A DNA stretch of 64,000 nucleotides from Ardenticatenales bacterium (GCA_020634795.1 JACKAZ010000003.1:186001-250000), one strand, 5' to 3'. Counted from the stretch's first letter, positions 28,934 through 38,622 are shown. The notes: generated by a model from the letters alone, not told the origin. Numbers and translations: made by a program.

Positions 28934-31900
28934 TCAGAGAGGCGCCGCAGGCTCCCAATCCCCCAACACTTCGCGGATCGCTTCGTCGGCCTCGCGGTTA
29001 CGCTGCCCAGTGCCGAAGTAGATCGCGTCGGGGTGATGGATGATGAGCGCCGCCGTGCTCTGCTCGGGGTCGAGCTGGTAGCCGCTCGTCAGGCTCACGC
29101 CGATCTGGTCGGCGGGCAGCAGCTCGGCCATTTGAAGGTGCTGGCTCATGTCGGGGCAGGCCGGATAGCCCCACGAGTAGCGCAAGCCCCGTTCGGGGGG
29201 TAACCCCAGCTCCTTGCGGATGCGGGCGTTGTTCCAGCCCGCCAGCGCTTCGGCCAGCTCGGTCGTGAAGCCGTGGATGTAGTAGGCTTCGGTGTAGTCG
29301 CCGCGCCTCTGCGCCGTTTCCATCCGCTCGGTCGCCGCCTTGCCCGCCGTCACCACTTGCAGCGGCAGCACATCCATCACGCCGCCCGATTTGGGGGCGA
29401 TGTAGTCGGCCAAGCAGAGGCCAAGCCGCCCTGCTTGACGAGGAAATTCCCAGCGGAACAGCTCGCGGATGTGATCCTTGGGATCGTAGAGGATCACCTG
29501 GTCACCCTCGCTCTGCGCCGGGAAATAGCCGTAGGCGATGCCCAGATCGAGCCAACGGTCGCGTAGCAGTTCCTCTTGGTAGCCTCTCAGCTTCGGTGCG
29601 TAGGTGCTAGCGACCAGCCTCTCCCATTCCTCGCCCCGTTTGCCCCGCCCGCCCCAATGGAGGCGGTAGAGCGTTTCCAGATCGAAATACTGCCACACCT
29701 CTTGCAGCGCGATCGCTCTGGGCGGCACTACGGTCGCCCCCCAGAAAGGCGACGTCGGGACCGCGTCGGGGGGCAGCGGTTTCACGTTGGATTCGGCATC
29801 GGCGCTCATCGCGGCCATTTCGTCGCGTTTCTTCGCCAGTTCCGCCGCCCGTTCCAGGCCCTGCCGCGCCTCGGTCACAAGGTTCGTCACGACGTGCTCG
29901 CGCTGTGGCCCGACAAGACGATCCACCGTCTCTAGCCCCTCGAAGGCATCGGTGCAGTAGAAGACGCCCGCCTCGTAGTGGCGCTCCGGTTCCACAAAAA
30001 GAGCGCGGTAGCCGAAACGGCGGTTGATCGCCGCGCCGCCGATCAACACGGGGAAACGGAGGCCACGTTTGTGCATCTCACTCACGACGATCGGCATCTG
30101 CTTCGAGGTGCTGACCAGCAACGCGCTCAGCCCCACCGCCGTGGCCTCGTGCGCGACCGCCGCATCGATGATCGTGTTGACCGGCACCTGCTTACCCAGA
30201 TCGACTACCGTGTAGCCATTGTTCTCCAGGATTGTGCCGACCAAGTTCTTGCCGATATCATGCACATCGCCGAAGACCGTCGCCAGCACGACCGTCCCTT
30301 TGGTCGCCCCGGCCAGCTTTTCGAGATACCGTTCCAATTCGGAGACGGCTTTTTTCATCGCTTCCGCACTCTGCAGCACGAAGGGAAGGATCAGTTCACC
30401 CGCGCCGAACTTGTCCCCCACCTCCTTCATGGCGGGCAGCAGGACGCTGTTCAGCAGCCAGACGGCGTGATCGTTGGTGATGTCGGGGGTAAGCGTTACG
30501 TGTTGCGTCTGAGGTGTCGCGGGTTGCGTGGTCTCGTTCCGCGGCTCGGTTGGCTCAGCCGCAGGCGATCCCCCAACGAGATTCTCTGCCCTAAGTTCCA
30601 GCGTTGGCACGGCATCGTCGCCCTGCAGGCCCAGCGCCAGTGCGGTCGCCACACCTTCGCGCACATCGGCCTCGATGCCTTCTTTTTTGCGGTGCAAAAT
30701 GCGCCAATGGATACGCTCGAAGACGCTCATCCCCTCGGTCGGATCGGCCTGCTCGGCGGCCTGTAGCTCCACATCCTCGAACGCTTCGATGACGCGGGCC
30801 AACGCCTCTTCGTGGCGGTTGAAGATCAGATCGTCCATCAGGGCGCGATGCGCATCGCTGATCTCGGCGTAAGGGGTGATGTGGGCTGGGTTGACGATCG
30901 CCATATCAAGGCCCGCTTCGACCGCGTGGTGCAAGAAAACCGAGTTCAGGATATGGCGCGCCGCCGCTTTCAGCCCAAAGGAGACGTTGGAGATGCCCAG
31001 CACGGTGTAAGCGCCGGACAACTCCGCTTTGATGCGGCGGATCGCTTCCAGCACCTCGTTGGCCGCGTTGCGGTATTGCGCTTGGCCGGTCGTGATCGGG
31101 AAGACCAGCGTATCGAAGACCAGGCTATACGCGGGCATCCCATGTTCGGCGGTGACGATGTCGTAGATGCGGGCCGCGACCTCGACCTTGCGCTGCGCCG
31201 TTTCGGCTTGGCCTTGCTCGTCGATACACATGGCTACCAGCGACGCGCCGTGTTGCTTGGCGAGTGCCGCCACGCGGTTCAGCTTGTCGGGGCCGCTTTC
31301 CAAATGGACGGAGTTGATGATCGCGCGCCCCGGGTTGATCTCCAGCGCCCGTTGCATCACCTCCGGCTCGGTGGTGTCGATAATGAGTGGCGCGTCGACC
31401 CCCTGCTGCAGCAGCTTGACGAGGGTGTGCATCTGCACCTCTTCGTCGGTGCGCTCGGTCGTGGCGACGCAGAGATCCAGCGCATGGGCGCCGCCCTCCA
31501 CCTGGCTGCGGGCGATGTCGAGCACGGGGTCGTACTCATCGTTGAGCAGCAGTTGCTTCACCTTGCGCGACCCCAGCGTATTGACCCGCTCGCCGATCAT
31601 CAGCGGGCGCGGCTCCTGCGCCATCTCCAGCGCCCGCATCGCCGACGCCAAGCGCGGCTGATCGTCGATCTCGGTGGGGCGATGCGCCCACGGGTTGGCG
31701 TCGCCCACGCGGGCCACGATCTCGCGCAGGTGGTCGGGCGTGGTGCCACAGCAGCCGCCGACGATGTTGACCCCGAACTCGGTGACGAACTCAGCCAATT
31801 GTTCGGCCATCGGCACCGGCTTCATGGGGTAGAAGGCCACGCCATCGACGTTGAGCGGCAGCCCCGCATTCGGAATCACGCTGATCGGCAGCGTGGTGTG

Positions 31901-32644
31901 CGAGGTCAGGTAGCGTACCGGCTCGCGCATGTAATCGGGGCCGGTCGAGCAGTTGATCCCGATGATGTCGATGCCCAACGGCTCCAAAATGGCCAGCGTG
32001 GCCCCCACATCGGTGCCCAGCAACATGCGGCCGCTGGTGTCCAGCGAGACTTGGGCTTGGATCGGCACGCGCCGCCCCTCTGCGGCGCAGGCGCGGTGCA
32101 GCCCCGCGATGGCCGCTTTCACTTCCAGAATGTCTTGGGAGGTTTCGATCAGCAGCAGATCCACACCGCCGCGCAGTAGGCCGGTTGCCTGCTCTTGGAA
32201 AATCTCGGCCAGCTCCTGGTAGCTGATTTTGGAAAGCATCGGGTCGTTGGTCGAAGGGAGCATGCCGGTCGGCCCGATGGAGCCAGCGACGAAGCGGGGT
32301 TTGTCCGGCGTGCTGAACTCGTCGGCCACCGAGCGGGCCAACCGCGCCGCCGCTTCGTTGATTTCGAGGATACGCGCCTGCAGCCCGTACTCCTGCATCG
32401 TGTGGCGGTTGGAGCGGAAGGTGTCGGTCTCCAGCACATCGCAGCCCACCGCCATGAAGCTGCGATGGATTTCCGCGATGATGTCGGGCCGCGCGATGAC
32501 GAGGTAGTCGTTGCATCCCTCATAGCGTGGCCCGCCGAAATCGTCTGCGCTCAAATCGTAGCCCTGCACGGAGGTTCCCATCGCCCCATCAAAGATCAGG
32601 GCGCGCTGGCGGAGGGCGGAGAGGTAGGGGCTGGTCATGGTCAT
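28934..32644 (-). CDS. metH: Cobalamin-dependent methionine synthase MetH
   Basis: A 1236-residue full-length MetH that moves the methyl group from methyltetrahydrofolate to homocysteine through cobalamin. The N-terminal homocysteine domain has zinc ligands in GINCSTGPD and GGCCGTTPD; the pterin-binding domain follows from about 340 (RPLMIGERVNTLGSRK). The B12 domain contains DVHDIGKNL with the cobalt-ligating histidine, and the C-terminal reactivation domain has RYSWGYPACPD. The ATG at 32644 has GGAG about 14 bases upstream; in-frame starts further up are less likely. A SAM-I riboswitch and terminator precede it, so expression should fall when SAM is plentiful. All four modules are present. 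Confidence 0.97.
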   Translation of the reverse strand: MTMTSPYLSALRQRALIFDGAMGTSVQGYDLSADDFGGPRYEGCNDYLVIARPDIIAEIHRSFMAVGCDVLETDTFRSNRHTMQEYGLQARILEINEAAARLARSVADEFSTPDKPRFVAGSIGPTGMLPSTNDPMLSKISYQELAEIFQEQATGLLRGGVDLLLIETSQDILEVKAAIAGLHRACAAEGRRVPIQAQVSLDTSGRMLLGTDVGATLAILEPLGIDIIGINCSTGPDYMREPVRYLTSHTTLPISVIPNAGLPLNVDGVAFYPMKPVPMAEQLAEFVTEFGVNIVGGCCGTTPDHLREIVARVGDANPWAHRPTEIDDQPRLASAMRALEMAQEPRPLMIGERVNTLGSRKVKQLLLNDEYDPVLDIARSQVEGGAHALDLCVATTERTDEEVQMHTLVKLLQQGVDAPLIIDTTEPEVMQRALEINPGRAIINSVHLESGPDKLNRVAALAKQHGASLVAMCIDEQGQAETAQRKVEVAARIYDIVTAEHGMPAYSLVFDTLVFPITTGQAQYRNAANEVLEAIRRIKAELSGAYTVLGISNVSFGLKAAARHILNSVFLHHAVEAGLDMAIVNPAHITPYAEISDAHRALMDDLIFNRHEEALARVIEAFEDVELQAAEQADPTEGMSVFERIHWRILHRKKEGIEADVREGVATALALGLQGDDAVPTLELRAENLVGGSPAAEPTEPRNETTQPATPQTQHVTLTPDITNDHAVWLLNSVLLPAMKEVGDKFGAGELILPFVLQSAEAMKKAVSELERYLEKLAGATKGTVVLATVFGDVHDIGKNLVGTILENNGYTVVDLGKQVPVNTIIDAAVAHEATAVGLSALLVSTSKQMPIVVSEMHKRGLRFPVLIGGAAINRRFGYRALFVEPERHYEAGVFYCTDAFEGLETVDRLVGPQREHVVTNLVTEARQGLERAAELAKKRDEMAAMSADAESNVKPLPPDAVPTSPFWGATVVPPRAIALQEVWQYFDLETLYRLHWGGRGKRGEEWERLVASTYAPKLRGYQEELLRDRWLDLGIAYGYFPAQSEGDQVILYDPKDHIRELFRWEFPRQAGRLGLCLADYIAPKSGGVMDVLPLQVVTAGKAATERMETAQRRGDYTEAYYIHGFTTELAEALAGWNNARIRKELGLPPERGLRYSWGYPACPDMSQHLQMAELLPADQIGVSLTSGYQLDPEQSTAALIIHHPDAIYFGTGQRNREADEAIREVLGDWEPAAPL

Positions 32645-32661
32645 GCTTTCTCTATCTCCAA

Positions 32662-32693
32662 CAAAACGGCCCCTCATGGGTGATGAGAGGCCG
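32662..32693 (-). terminator. Riboswitch expression-platform terminator of metH
   Basis: On the minus strand CGGCCTCTCAT pairs with ATGAGGGGCCG (arms 32683-32693 and 32667-32677) around a 5-base loop, followed by TTTTGTT. The left arm's CTCTCAT is complementary to the ATGAGAG that closes P1 of the riboswitch, so an antiterminator can form when SAM is absent. Confidence 0.85.
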
Positions 32694-32722
32694 CAGGCGT
32701 GTACATTCGTGCGTAGTGGACG

Positions 32723-32848
32723 CTCTCATCTGTCGGGAGCAACCGAGACCTCGGCGCAACCCGTCGGATTTGGCACCTGGCTGGCTCCGCAGAGCGGCTG
32801 GTTGCCGGGGGTTCGTGGGGCCGTTCCCTCCCCCCCTCTGGATGAGTT
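32723..32848 (-). ncRNA. SAM-I (S-box) riboswitch
   Basis: Minus-strand RNA with the ordered S-box core: CTCATCCAGAG at the 5' side of P1/J1-2, GAGGGA(A)CGGCCC, the conserved CCCCCGGCAACC, then GGTGCCAAATCC and, at the 3' side of P1, ACAGATGAGAG. GATGAG at the end pairs with CTCATC at the start to close P1. It sits between the terminator and the upstream gene, directly ahead of metH, the classical target. SAM binding should stabilise P1, free the terminator and switch metH off. Boundaries are accurate to a few bases. Confidence 0.92.
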
Positions 32849-33143
32849 CCAGTTTGATTGCGGCGAAGTGTAGCGGGAAAGGGGGGATTGTCAAGGGATC
32901 GGATTGCTGAGGGTACAGTCCCGCGTTGTGCCGTGTTCAAAAGAAGCTCGCTTCCACAAACGGTGGTGCTTTGGGAGCTTTGGGCGCTGGGAGTTCATCT
33001 CCTTCATCTTGTCCCAAGTGTGTCACGTCTATCGCTCATCCTGGCACCGCCCCGGTCGGACAGGGTTAACAGGCGATACGCCACGGGCCGACCAATGCGC
33101 GATGCCCTATCTCTTCTATCCCCCACCTTTTCCTCACCTCCAC

Positions 33144-35129
33144 TCACTCAAGCAGGCGGAAGTGGCCCAACGCATAGGCATCGTCCCCGAAGGCGACAAA
33201 GATGTGCACCCGGTCGAAGCCCGTGCGCTGTGCGGCGTGCGGAACCGCCACCCGTTTGGTGCCCATGCTCTCGGCCACATCCCGCATACTCAGCGGCTCC
33301 GAAGCCACCATCCTGTCGCCGTTCCAGTAGACCAGTCGGTAGAGGTCATTGATATCCAAGCTTAGCTCCAGCATATTGGCCCGCGAGAGCCGTGGCAGGA
33401 CGATTTCAATCCCATCATCGGGGAACGGGGTCGTGCGTGGGTCGTCCCACGCAATGCCCGCTGGCACCGCTTCGCTGACCGACGCTGCCTCAACCGTGAC
33501 TTTGTCGGGGAAGCGGTAGGCCTCCCAGTCGAAATAGCGTTGGCTGCCCCCCACGTTCAAATCCCAGATGGCGGCCAACCGCGCTGGGTCGAAGAGCCTG
33601 CCGCGCGTAATCAGCCTGATCTTGTCGTATAGGCGTGCCAGTGCCGGGTCGGTCAACTTGTTTTCGTCGGAGGCCAGCGATTCGATGTAGCCCTCGGGAA
33701 ACTCTCGCCCAAAATGCCCGATACGCCATCGCGCATACCACGTCATCGGCAGACGTGCGGTCAGCGGATCGGAAAGGGCAAAGACATCCGCCAAATAGAC
33801 CGTCGGCCCTGCAAAATAGCCATGGAATCCGGTCGCTCCCTCCACCTGCACCGGCTCGTCGGAATTTGCCATCCGTTCCCCCTGAATGCGCCACGGATGG
33901 AAGGGGAGAGGGGTGTTGCGATTGGCCATGAGGAAGCTGGAATTGTAGAAATAGACCAACCGTTCGTTGACTAGGCCGTTGGCGTCGATGGGGTTCTCCG
34001 GTGGCGTGGTGCTCGGCATCCGCAAGGTAGAAAGCGGCATTTGGAGCGAGAGAGCCACCAGCAGTGCCGCACTAATCCCAAAGGCTGCGGCTTGCTGCGG
34101 ACGGGCGGGGTAGCGTGCCACCACGCAGAGCGCGGCGAAGAAGGGAGCTATCAGGAAGCGACCGCTCATGAAATCGCCGCCAATGCGGATCACATAAAGT
34201 ACGGACAACAGAATCCCCACGCTCACGGCCATCGTGGAGAGCACGGCCAGCCCCCGTTTGCCCCCCTCGCTCTTCACGCTCCCCACTATCGTCCGGGCGG
34301 GGGTCAGGGGGGCGACGAAGGGCAGCAGCACCCCCGCGACGATCACCAGCAGCAGGAACGGGTCGTAAACGAGCGCGTTCGCCAGATAATGTAGCCCCTG
34401 TCGCGCGATATATTCGCTCTCGATGCCGGTGTTCAGCTTGGCGTAGGCGGGGTTGGGCAGCAGGAAGCCATAGTAGAGGAGGGAAAAGAGCAACCAACCG
34501 ATCAGCGGCCATTGGCCCGCCAGCAGCGTAAGCGCCGTTTGTGTCGATCGGTAGCGCCCAAGGAGGAGGAGCAACGGAGGCAGATAGATCGGCCAGATGT
34601 CGAGACGGGCCACAATGGCCAGCGAGGCGATGGTGGAGAGCGCGAGGAGGGTGCGCCGCGTTCCCCGTCCGTTGAAGTAAAGCGCGAAAAAGGCGGCCAT
34701 CAGCAGATGACTCAATGAGTTTTCAAGGCCGCCCGTCGAAAAATCGACGAAGCCGCGCGAAAGCAGAAGAATCAGCAACAAGAAGAGGGCCATCAGCCGT
34801 GAACTGGCCACGTGGCGGGCCAGCAACCACGCCGCCAGCAGGGCAAGCAGCGTGCTGAAGAGGATTGTGGTGACGAAGGCTTCCCGTGTCAGCGCGTAGA
34901 TCGGCGTCAACGCCAACAGCCACAAGGGATGGGAATAGACCTGCACCCGCTCGACCACGTTCCATGTCAGGCCGTAGCCATTCACAAAGTTGTCGACGAC
35001 GCGCAACATGATATAGGCATCGTCACTCATCCAACTCGAAACCAAAATCACGAAGGCGAGCAACAAGAAGAGCAGCGGTTGCAGGAGGCCGAATTGGCTG
35101 AAAAAGGCGGGGTCGCGTCTGGAATCCAT
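33144..35129 (-). CDS. AftB-like GT-C membrane glycosyltransferase
   Basis: A 661-residue protein with ~10 membrane helices in the first 380 residues and a soluble C-terminal domain. The N-terminus SDDAYIMLRVVDNFVNGYG followed by LTWNVVERVQVYSHPLW closely resembles the first extracytoplasmic loop of mycobacterial AftB, a decaprenyl-phosphoarabinose-dependent transferase, and its relatives in other phyla; the DD pair is the likely catalytic site. The donor and acceptor here are unknown. It stands upstream of the metH riboswitch on the same strand and is divergent from the protease gene. Confidence 0.72.
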   Translation of the reverse strand: MDSRRDPAFFSQFGLLQPLLFLLLAFVILVSSWMSDDAYIMLRVVDNFVNGYGLTWNVVERVQVYSHPLWLLALTPIYALTREAFVTTILFSTLLALLAAWLLARHVASSRLMALFLLLILLLSRGFVDFSTGGLENSLSHLLMAAFFALYFNGRGTRRTLLALSTIASLAIVARLDIWPIYLPPLLLLLGRYRSTQTALTLLAGQWPLIGWLLFSLLYYGFLLPNPAYAKLNTGIESEYIARQGLHYLANALVYDPFLLLVIVAGVLLPFVAPLTPARTIVGSVKSEGGKRGLAVLSTMAVSVGILLSVLYVIRIGGDFMSGRFLIAPFFAALCVVARYPARPQQAAAFGISAALLVALSLQMPLSTLRMPSTTPPENPIDANGLVNERLVYFYNSSFLMANRNTPLPFHPWRIQGERMANSDEPVQVEGATGFHGYFAGPTVYLADVFALSDPLTARLPMTWYARWRIGHFGREFPEGYIESLASDENKLTDPALARLYDKIRLITRGRLFDPARLAAIWDLNVGGSQRYFDWEAYRFPDKVTVEAASVSEAVPAGIAWDDPRTTPFPDDGIEIVLPRLSRANMLELSLDINDLYRLVYWNGDRMVASEPLSMRDVAESMGTKRVAVPHAAQRTGFDRVHIFVAFGDDAYALGHFRLLE

Positions 35130-35454
35130 CGCTCGATCCGAATGATGAAGGGTGGTACGCCCATCACTCTAGCACAGCTTTATCCCCTGCCCAACAGGCC
35201 GCATACGAGGCGTGGGAACGCGTAAGGGATTCAGTTCCATCCATCACCATTTACCAGACGTTAATCATTGGCTTATCCGCGCTTTATCTAACCTTCACAC
35301 TTTCTAAACTTTTTCAGAATAGAGTCACCATGTCGCATGCACGGGCCATCGCTCGGCGTGCGAACGTTCGCTATTGCACGATGAAATCTGGGACGCACGA
35401 GCCATGTGCGTCGCGTCGCAATTCACGATTTGCGAGAAAGAAAGGGCGAATAAG

Positions 35455-36630
35455 ATGTCAAACCATCGACCGGTGCGCTGGCTGTTGCCGCTGATGCTGT
35501 TAATGTTTGTATTGGGGCTGGTGGGCGGCGGGGTGGCGGGGGGCGCGACCGCTTACTGGCTGGGCCGCAACGCCGACGAACCCGCCGCCCTGGCGGTGCT
35601 GCAACCAGGGCAGAACGACCTTGCCACCCCCACAGCCCTCCCGTCGCCCAGCGTGGTGTCCCCATCGCCCACCGTGGTGCCCCCCACGGCAGAAGCCGCG
35701 TCCAGCGATGCGGAGACAACGGGTCCAGCCTTGGGCCTGCCCACGACCAACGATGTGGCCAGCATGGTGGAACGCGTTGGCCCCGCGACGGTGCAGGTGC
35801 TGACCCCGTTGGGGAGCGGATCGGGGGTCATCATCTCCGAAGAAGGCTACATCGTCACCAACGCCCATGTCGTCGCCAATGCGGCGCAGTTCGCCGTAGT
35901 CTATCAACAGGGCGAGCAGATCGAAGCCCGCTTGGTGGGCAGCGCCCCCGATTTCGATATTGCGGTGCTGAAAGTGGATGTGGCCGTACCCGCCGTAGCG
36001 CCGTGGGGCGATTCGTCGGCCCTGCGCTTGGGCGAGCCGGTAATTGCTATCGGCTCCCCGCTGGGGCTAGACTACCAAAATACCGTGACGAGTGGCATCT
36101 TGGGCGGTATCAATCGCAGCATCGAAAATCTGGTCGGGCTGATTCAGCATGACGCGGCGATCAACCCGGGCAATTCGGGCGGGCCGCTCCTCAATGCACG
36201 GGGCGAAGTGATCGGCATCAACACGGCCGTGGTACGGGGCGGACTCAACACCCAAGCCGAAGGGCTGGGCTTCGCGGTGCCGAGCGCCATCGCCCAATCG
36301 GTCGCGCAACAGATCATCACCACGGGCGTCGCGAGTCGTCCGTACTTGGGCGTTCGCTTCTCCCCGCTTAACTCGCAACGGGCGGAAGAGGCGGGCGTCT
36401 CGGTCAACAGCGGGGCCTATCTGCGCCAGATCGAGCCGGGCAGCCCCAGCGCCAATGCAGGGCTACAAACGGGGGATGTCATCACGGCGATTGATGGCAA
36501 AGAAGTGACCTTCAGTAACCCGCTCGAAGTTCAGGTGCTGACCTTCCAGCCGGGCGACACGTTGACGCTCACGGTACTACGTGGAGACGAGAGCTTGACG
36601 GTTCCCGTGACGCTCGCCCAATCGCAATAA
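35455..36630 (+). CDS. HtrA/DegP-type serine protease
   Basis: A 391-residue membrane-anchored protease. An N-terminal helix (about 9-36) anchors it, then a Pro/Thr-rich linker (to about 95), a trypsin-like domain with the triad H138 (TNAHVV), D168 (DFDIAVLK) and S241 (NPGNSGGP), and one PDZ domain (about 300-385, QIEPGSPSANAGLQTGDVI). Such proteases degrade or refold damaged envelope proteins. The frame is open upstream to a TTG, but the ATG at 35455 directly before the membrane helix is preferred. A terminator follows, so it is monocistronic. Confidence 0.93.
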   Translation: MSNHRPVRWLLPLMLLMFVLGLVGGGVAGGATAYWLGRNADEPAALAVLQPGQNDLATPTALPSPSVVSPSPTVVPPTAEAASSDAETTGPALGLPTTNDVASMVERVGPATVQVLTPLGSGSGVIISEEGYIVTNAHVVANAAQFAVVYQQGEQIEARLVGSAPDFDIAVLKVDVAVPAVAPWGDSSALRLGEPVIAIGSPLGLDYQNTVTSGILGGINRSIENLVGLIQHDAAINPGNSGGPLLNARGEVIGINTAVVRGGLNTQAEGLGFAVPSAIAQSVAQQIITTGVASRPYLGVRFSPLNSQRAEEAGVSVNSGAYLRQIEPGSPSANAGLQTGDVITAIDGKEVTFSNPLEVQVLTFQPGDTLTLTVLRGDESLTVPVTLAQSQ

Positions 36631-36668
36631 AAACCACGGCGCTCGACTCGCCAAGCGTACCTGTTCCC

Positions 36669-36704
36669 CGCCCCACAGTAGCCTCTGCTGCGGGGCGTTT
36701 TGTT
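36669..36704 (+). terminator. Terminator after the HtrA-type protease gene
   Basis: CGCCCC and GGGGCG, plus an inner CAG/CTG pair with one mismatch, form a stem around a short loop, followed by TTTTGTT. It lies 39 bases after the protease stop. Confidence 0.8.
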
Positions 36705-36950
36705 GGCGCACGGATCAGGCCAACCCACAAGGGGTGGGGTGAAGGGCGCGGGGCGCTACAAGACACGGAAGATTGAGGCGACGGCGGACCAAGGGCGTCC
36801 CCACAGCGCCACGCCTTTATCGAGTCCCATGTAGTCCCCGCCCCGCCCTCATTGGCGCAGGGCAGACGGAGGCAGCCGTGAGCACCGAACTCCGACCCCT
36901 GTCGCATCACCGCCAGCGCCTCTCGCTCCCCCGTACCCCCAGACCCCCGA

Positions 36951-36978
36951 TTGGCGTTGTTTCGCCACAGGGTACAAT
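36951..36978 (+). promoter_or_regulatory. Putative promoter of mevalonate kinase gene
   Basis: TTGGCG, a 16-base spacer and TACAAT. The -10 box ends only 8 bases before the ATG, so transcription would start at or within two bases of the start codon, implying a leaderless mRNA. No Shine-Dalgarno sequence is visible, which agrees. Confidence 0.5.
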
Positions 36979-36986
36979 TGACCTTT

Positions 36987-37955
36987 ATGAGCAACTCGCA
37001 GCACGACCCCCCCGATCAGAAGCGCCGCGCGTGGGGCAGCGCACCCGCCAAGCTGATCCTTTTTGGCGAGCACGCCGTGGTCTACGACCAGCCTGCCATC
37101 GCCGTGCCGATGCCCTCGCTCAAGGCACGCGCGGTCGCGGTGACGGGGCGTCGCGGGGGCGGGGTGATCCTCCATGCCGAAACGATCGGACGCCACTACC
37201 TGATGGATGCGGTCGGCGAGAGCGAGCCACTCGCTTTCACCTGTCGCAACGTGCTGCGCTGGCTGGGGATCGAGCGTCAGCCGGATGTCGATCTCCATCT
37301 GATGAGCGACATTCCCATCGCCAGCGGCTTGGGGAGTGGCGCGGCGACTGCGGCTGCTATCGCCCGCGCCCTAGCCCGCTGGCTGGGCTACGAATTTAGC
37401 CCCGCCCAACTGTCGGCCTTAGTCTATCGCACCGAACAGCTCCACCACGGAACCCCCAGCGGCATCGACAACACCGTGGTCGCCTTCGAGCAGCCGATTT
37501 GGTTCCGCCGCCACGCGCCGCTGGAAACGTTGCCCATCGGCGCGCGTCTCTGCCTGGTCGTTGCCGATAGCGGCGAATCCAGCCCCACGCGGATCACCGT
37601 GGGAGAGGTGCGCCGCCAATGGCAACGAGAGCCGGCGCAGTACGAGGCTCTCTTCGCGGCGGTGGGCGATGTGGTGCAACGGGCACGCGCGGCGTTGGCG
37701 GCGGGGGATGGGGCCACGCTGGGGGCGTTGATGAACGAGAATCAGCAGCTTTTGGAAGCGATGGGGGTCAGTGCACCCACCAACGAGCGGCTGGCCGAGG
37801 TGGCACGCCGCGCCGGGGCGCTGGGGGCCAAACTCAGCGGGGGCGGGCGCGGCGGCAACAATGTGGCACTCGTGGCACGGGGCGATGCCGAACGTGTAGC
37901 GGAGGCGCTCCGCCAGGCGGGGGCACGCCAACTGTTCGTGACCGAGGTGGGGTAG
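36987..37955 (+). CDS. mvk: Mevalonate kinase
   Basis: A 322-residue GHMP kinase that phosphorylates mevalonate in isoprenoid synthesis. Motif 1 is APAKLILFGEHAVVY (19-33), motif 2 the ATP loop PIASGLGSGAATAAA (about 110-124), then HHGTPSGIDN (about 153-162) and the C-terminal KLSGGGRGGN motif. These agree with mevalonate rather than galactokinase or homoserine kinase. The ATG at 36987 matches the family start; a GTG/TTG start 12 codons upstream would fall in the promoter. No other mevalonate pathway gene is adjacent. The predicted transcript is close to leaderless. Confidence 0.92.
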   Translation: MSNSQHDPPDQKRRAWGSAPAKLILFGEHAVVYDQPAIAVPMPSLKARAVAVTGRRGGGVILHAETIGRHYLMDAVGESEPLAFTCRNVLRWLGIERQPDVDLHLMSDIPIASGLGSGAATAAAIARALARWLGYEFSPAQLSALVYRTEQLHHGTPSGIDNTVVAFEQPIWFRRHAPLETLPIGARLCLVVADSGESSPTRITVGEVRRQWQREPAQYEALFAAVGDVVQRARAALAAGDGATLGALMNENQQLLEAMGVSAPTNERLAEVARRAGALGAKLSGGGRGGNNVALVARGDAERVAEALRQAGARQLFVTEVG

Positions 37956-38038
37956 GGGCGGCGGCTTCGACAGGCCAGCCCACTGGTGCAAGGCGGAAAG
38001 GGCAAGTGGGTGGGCCAAGAGGTGCGGCGTTTCGCCCG

Positions 38039-38620
38039 CTACCCCGCCATGCGCTCGGCCTCCAGCGTGGCCAAGAGCGAACTTTGCTCTTCGGTTTCCA
38101 GCGGGGGCAAGCCGTCGATCGAGTCGAGGCCGAAGTATTGCAGGAAGGCCGCGGTCGTGCCGTAGAGGTAGGGATGGCCGACCGTTTCCAGCCGTCCCAC
38201 CTCCTCCACCAGCTCCCGCTGAATCAGGGTCCGCAGCACGCCGCTGCTGTTGACGCCGCGCACCGCCTCGATCTCGGCGCGGGTCAGCGGCTGACCGTAG
38301 GCCACGATGGAGAGCGTTTCCAGCGCGGCGGTCGATAGCTTGCTTTCCAACTCCAGGCCGAGGAAGCGTTCGATCCAGAGTGAGAGATCGGGAGCGGTGA
38401 CCAGTTGCACCCCGCTGCCCGTCCGTTGCAGCCGCAGGCCACGCCCCTCCAGCGCTGCCGCCAGCAGCGCCAACCCCTCGTCGATGGCGCTGGCGTCGCA
38501 TTGGCTGGCCTCGGCCAATGCTTCGAGCGGCACCACGCCATCCGCCACGAAAAGCATCGCTTCCAACAGCGTCGCCAGTTCGGCGGGGGTCGCGGGGGGC
38601 GTCAGTCTGCTCTCACTCAT
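38039..38620 (-). CDS. scpB: Segregation and condensation protein ScpB
   Basis: A 193-residue kleisin-associated winged-helix protein that works with ScpA and SMC in chromosome condensation. Two winged-helix domains are apparent; the segment STAALETLSIVAYGQPLTRA and then EIEAVRGVNSSGVLRTL are signature ScpB sequence. The start is 2 bases after the upstream amaP-like stop on the same strand, so they are probably co-transcribed. ScpA, usually next to ScpB, is not seen in the window. Confidence 0.94.
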   Translation of the reverse strand: MSESRLTPPATPAELATLLEAMLFVADGVVPLEALAEASQCDASAIDEGLALLAAALEGRGLRLQRTGSGVQLVTAPDLSLWIERFLGLELESKLSTAALETLSIVAYGQPLTRAEIEAVRGVNSSGVLRTLIQRELVEEVGRLETVGHPYLYGTTAAFLQYFGLDSIDGLPPLETEEQSSLLATLEAERMAG

Positions 38621-38622
38621 CG

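Noticed and set aside
30812..32179. 455-residue open frame antisense to metH
   Set aside because: Low-complexity Asp/Arg/His-rich reading with no motifs, opposite a certain gene.
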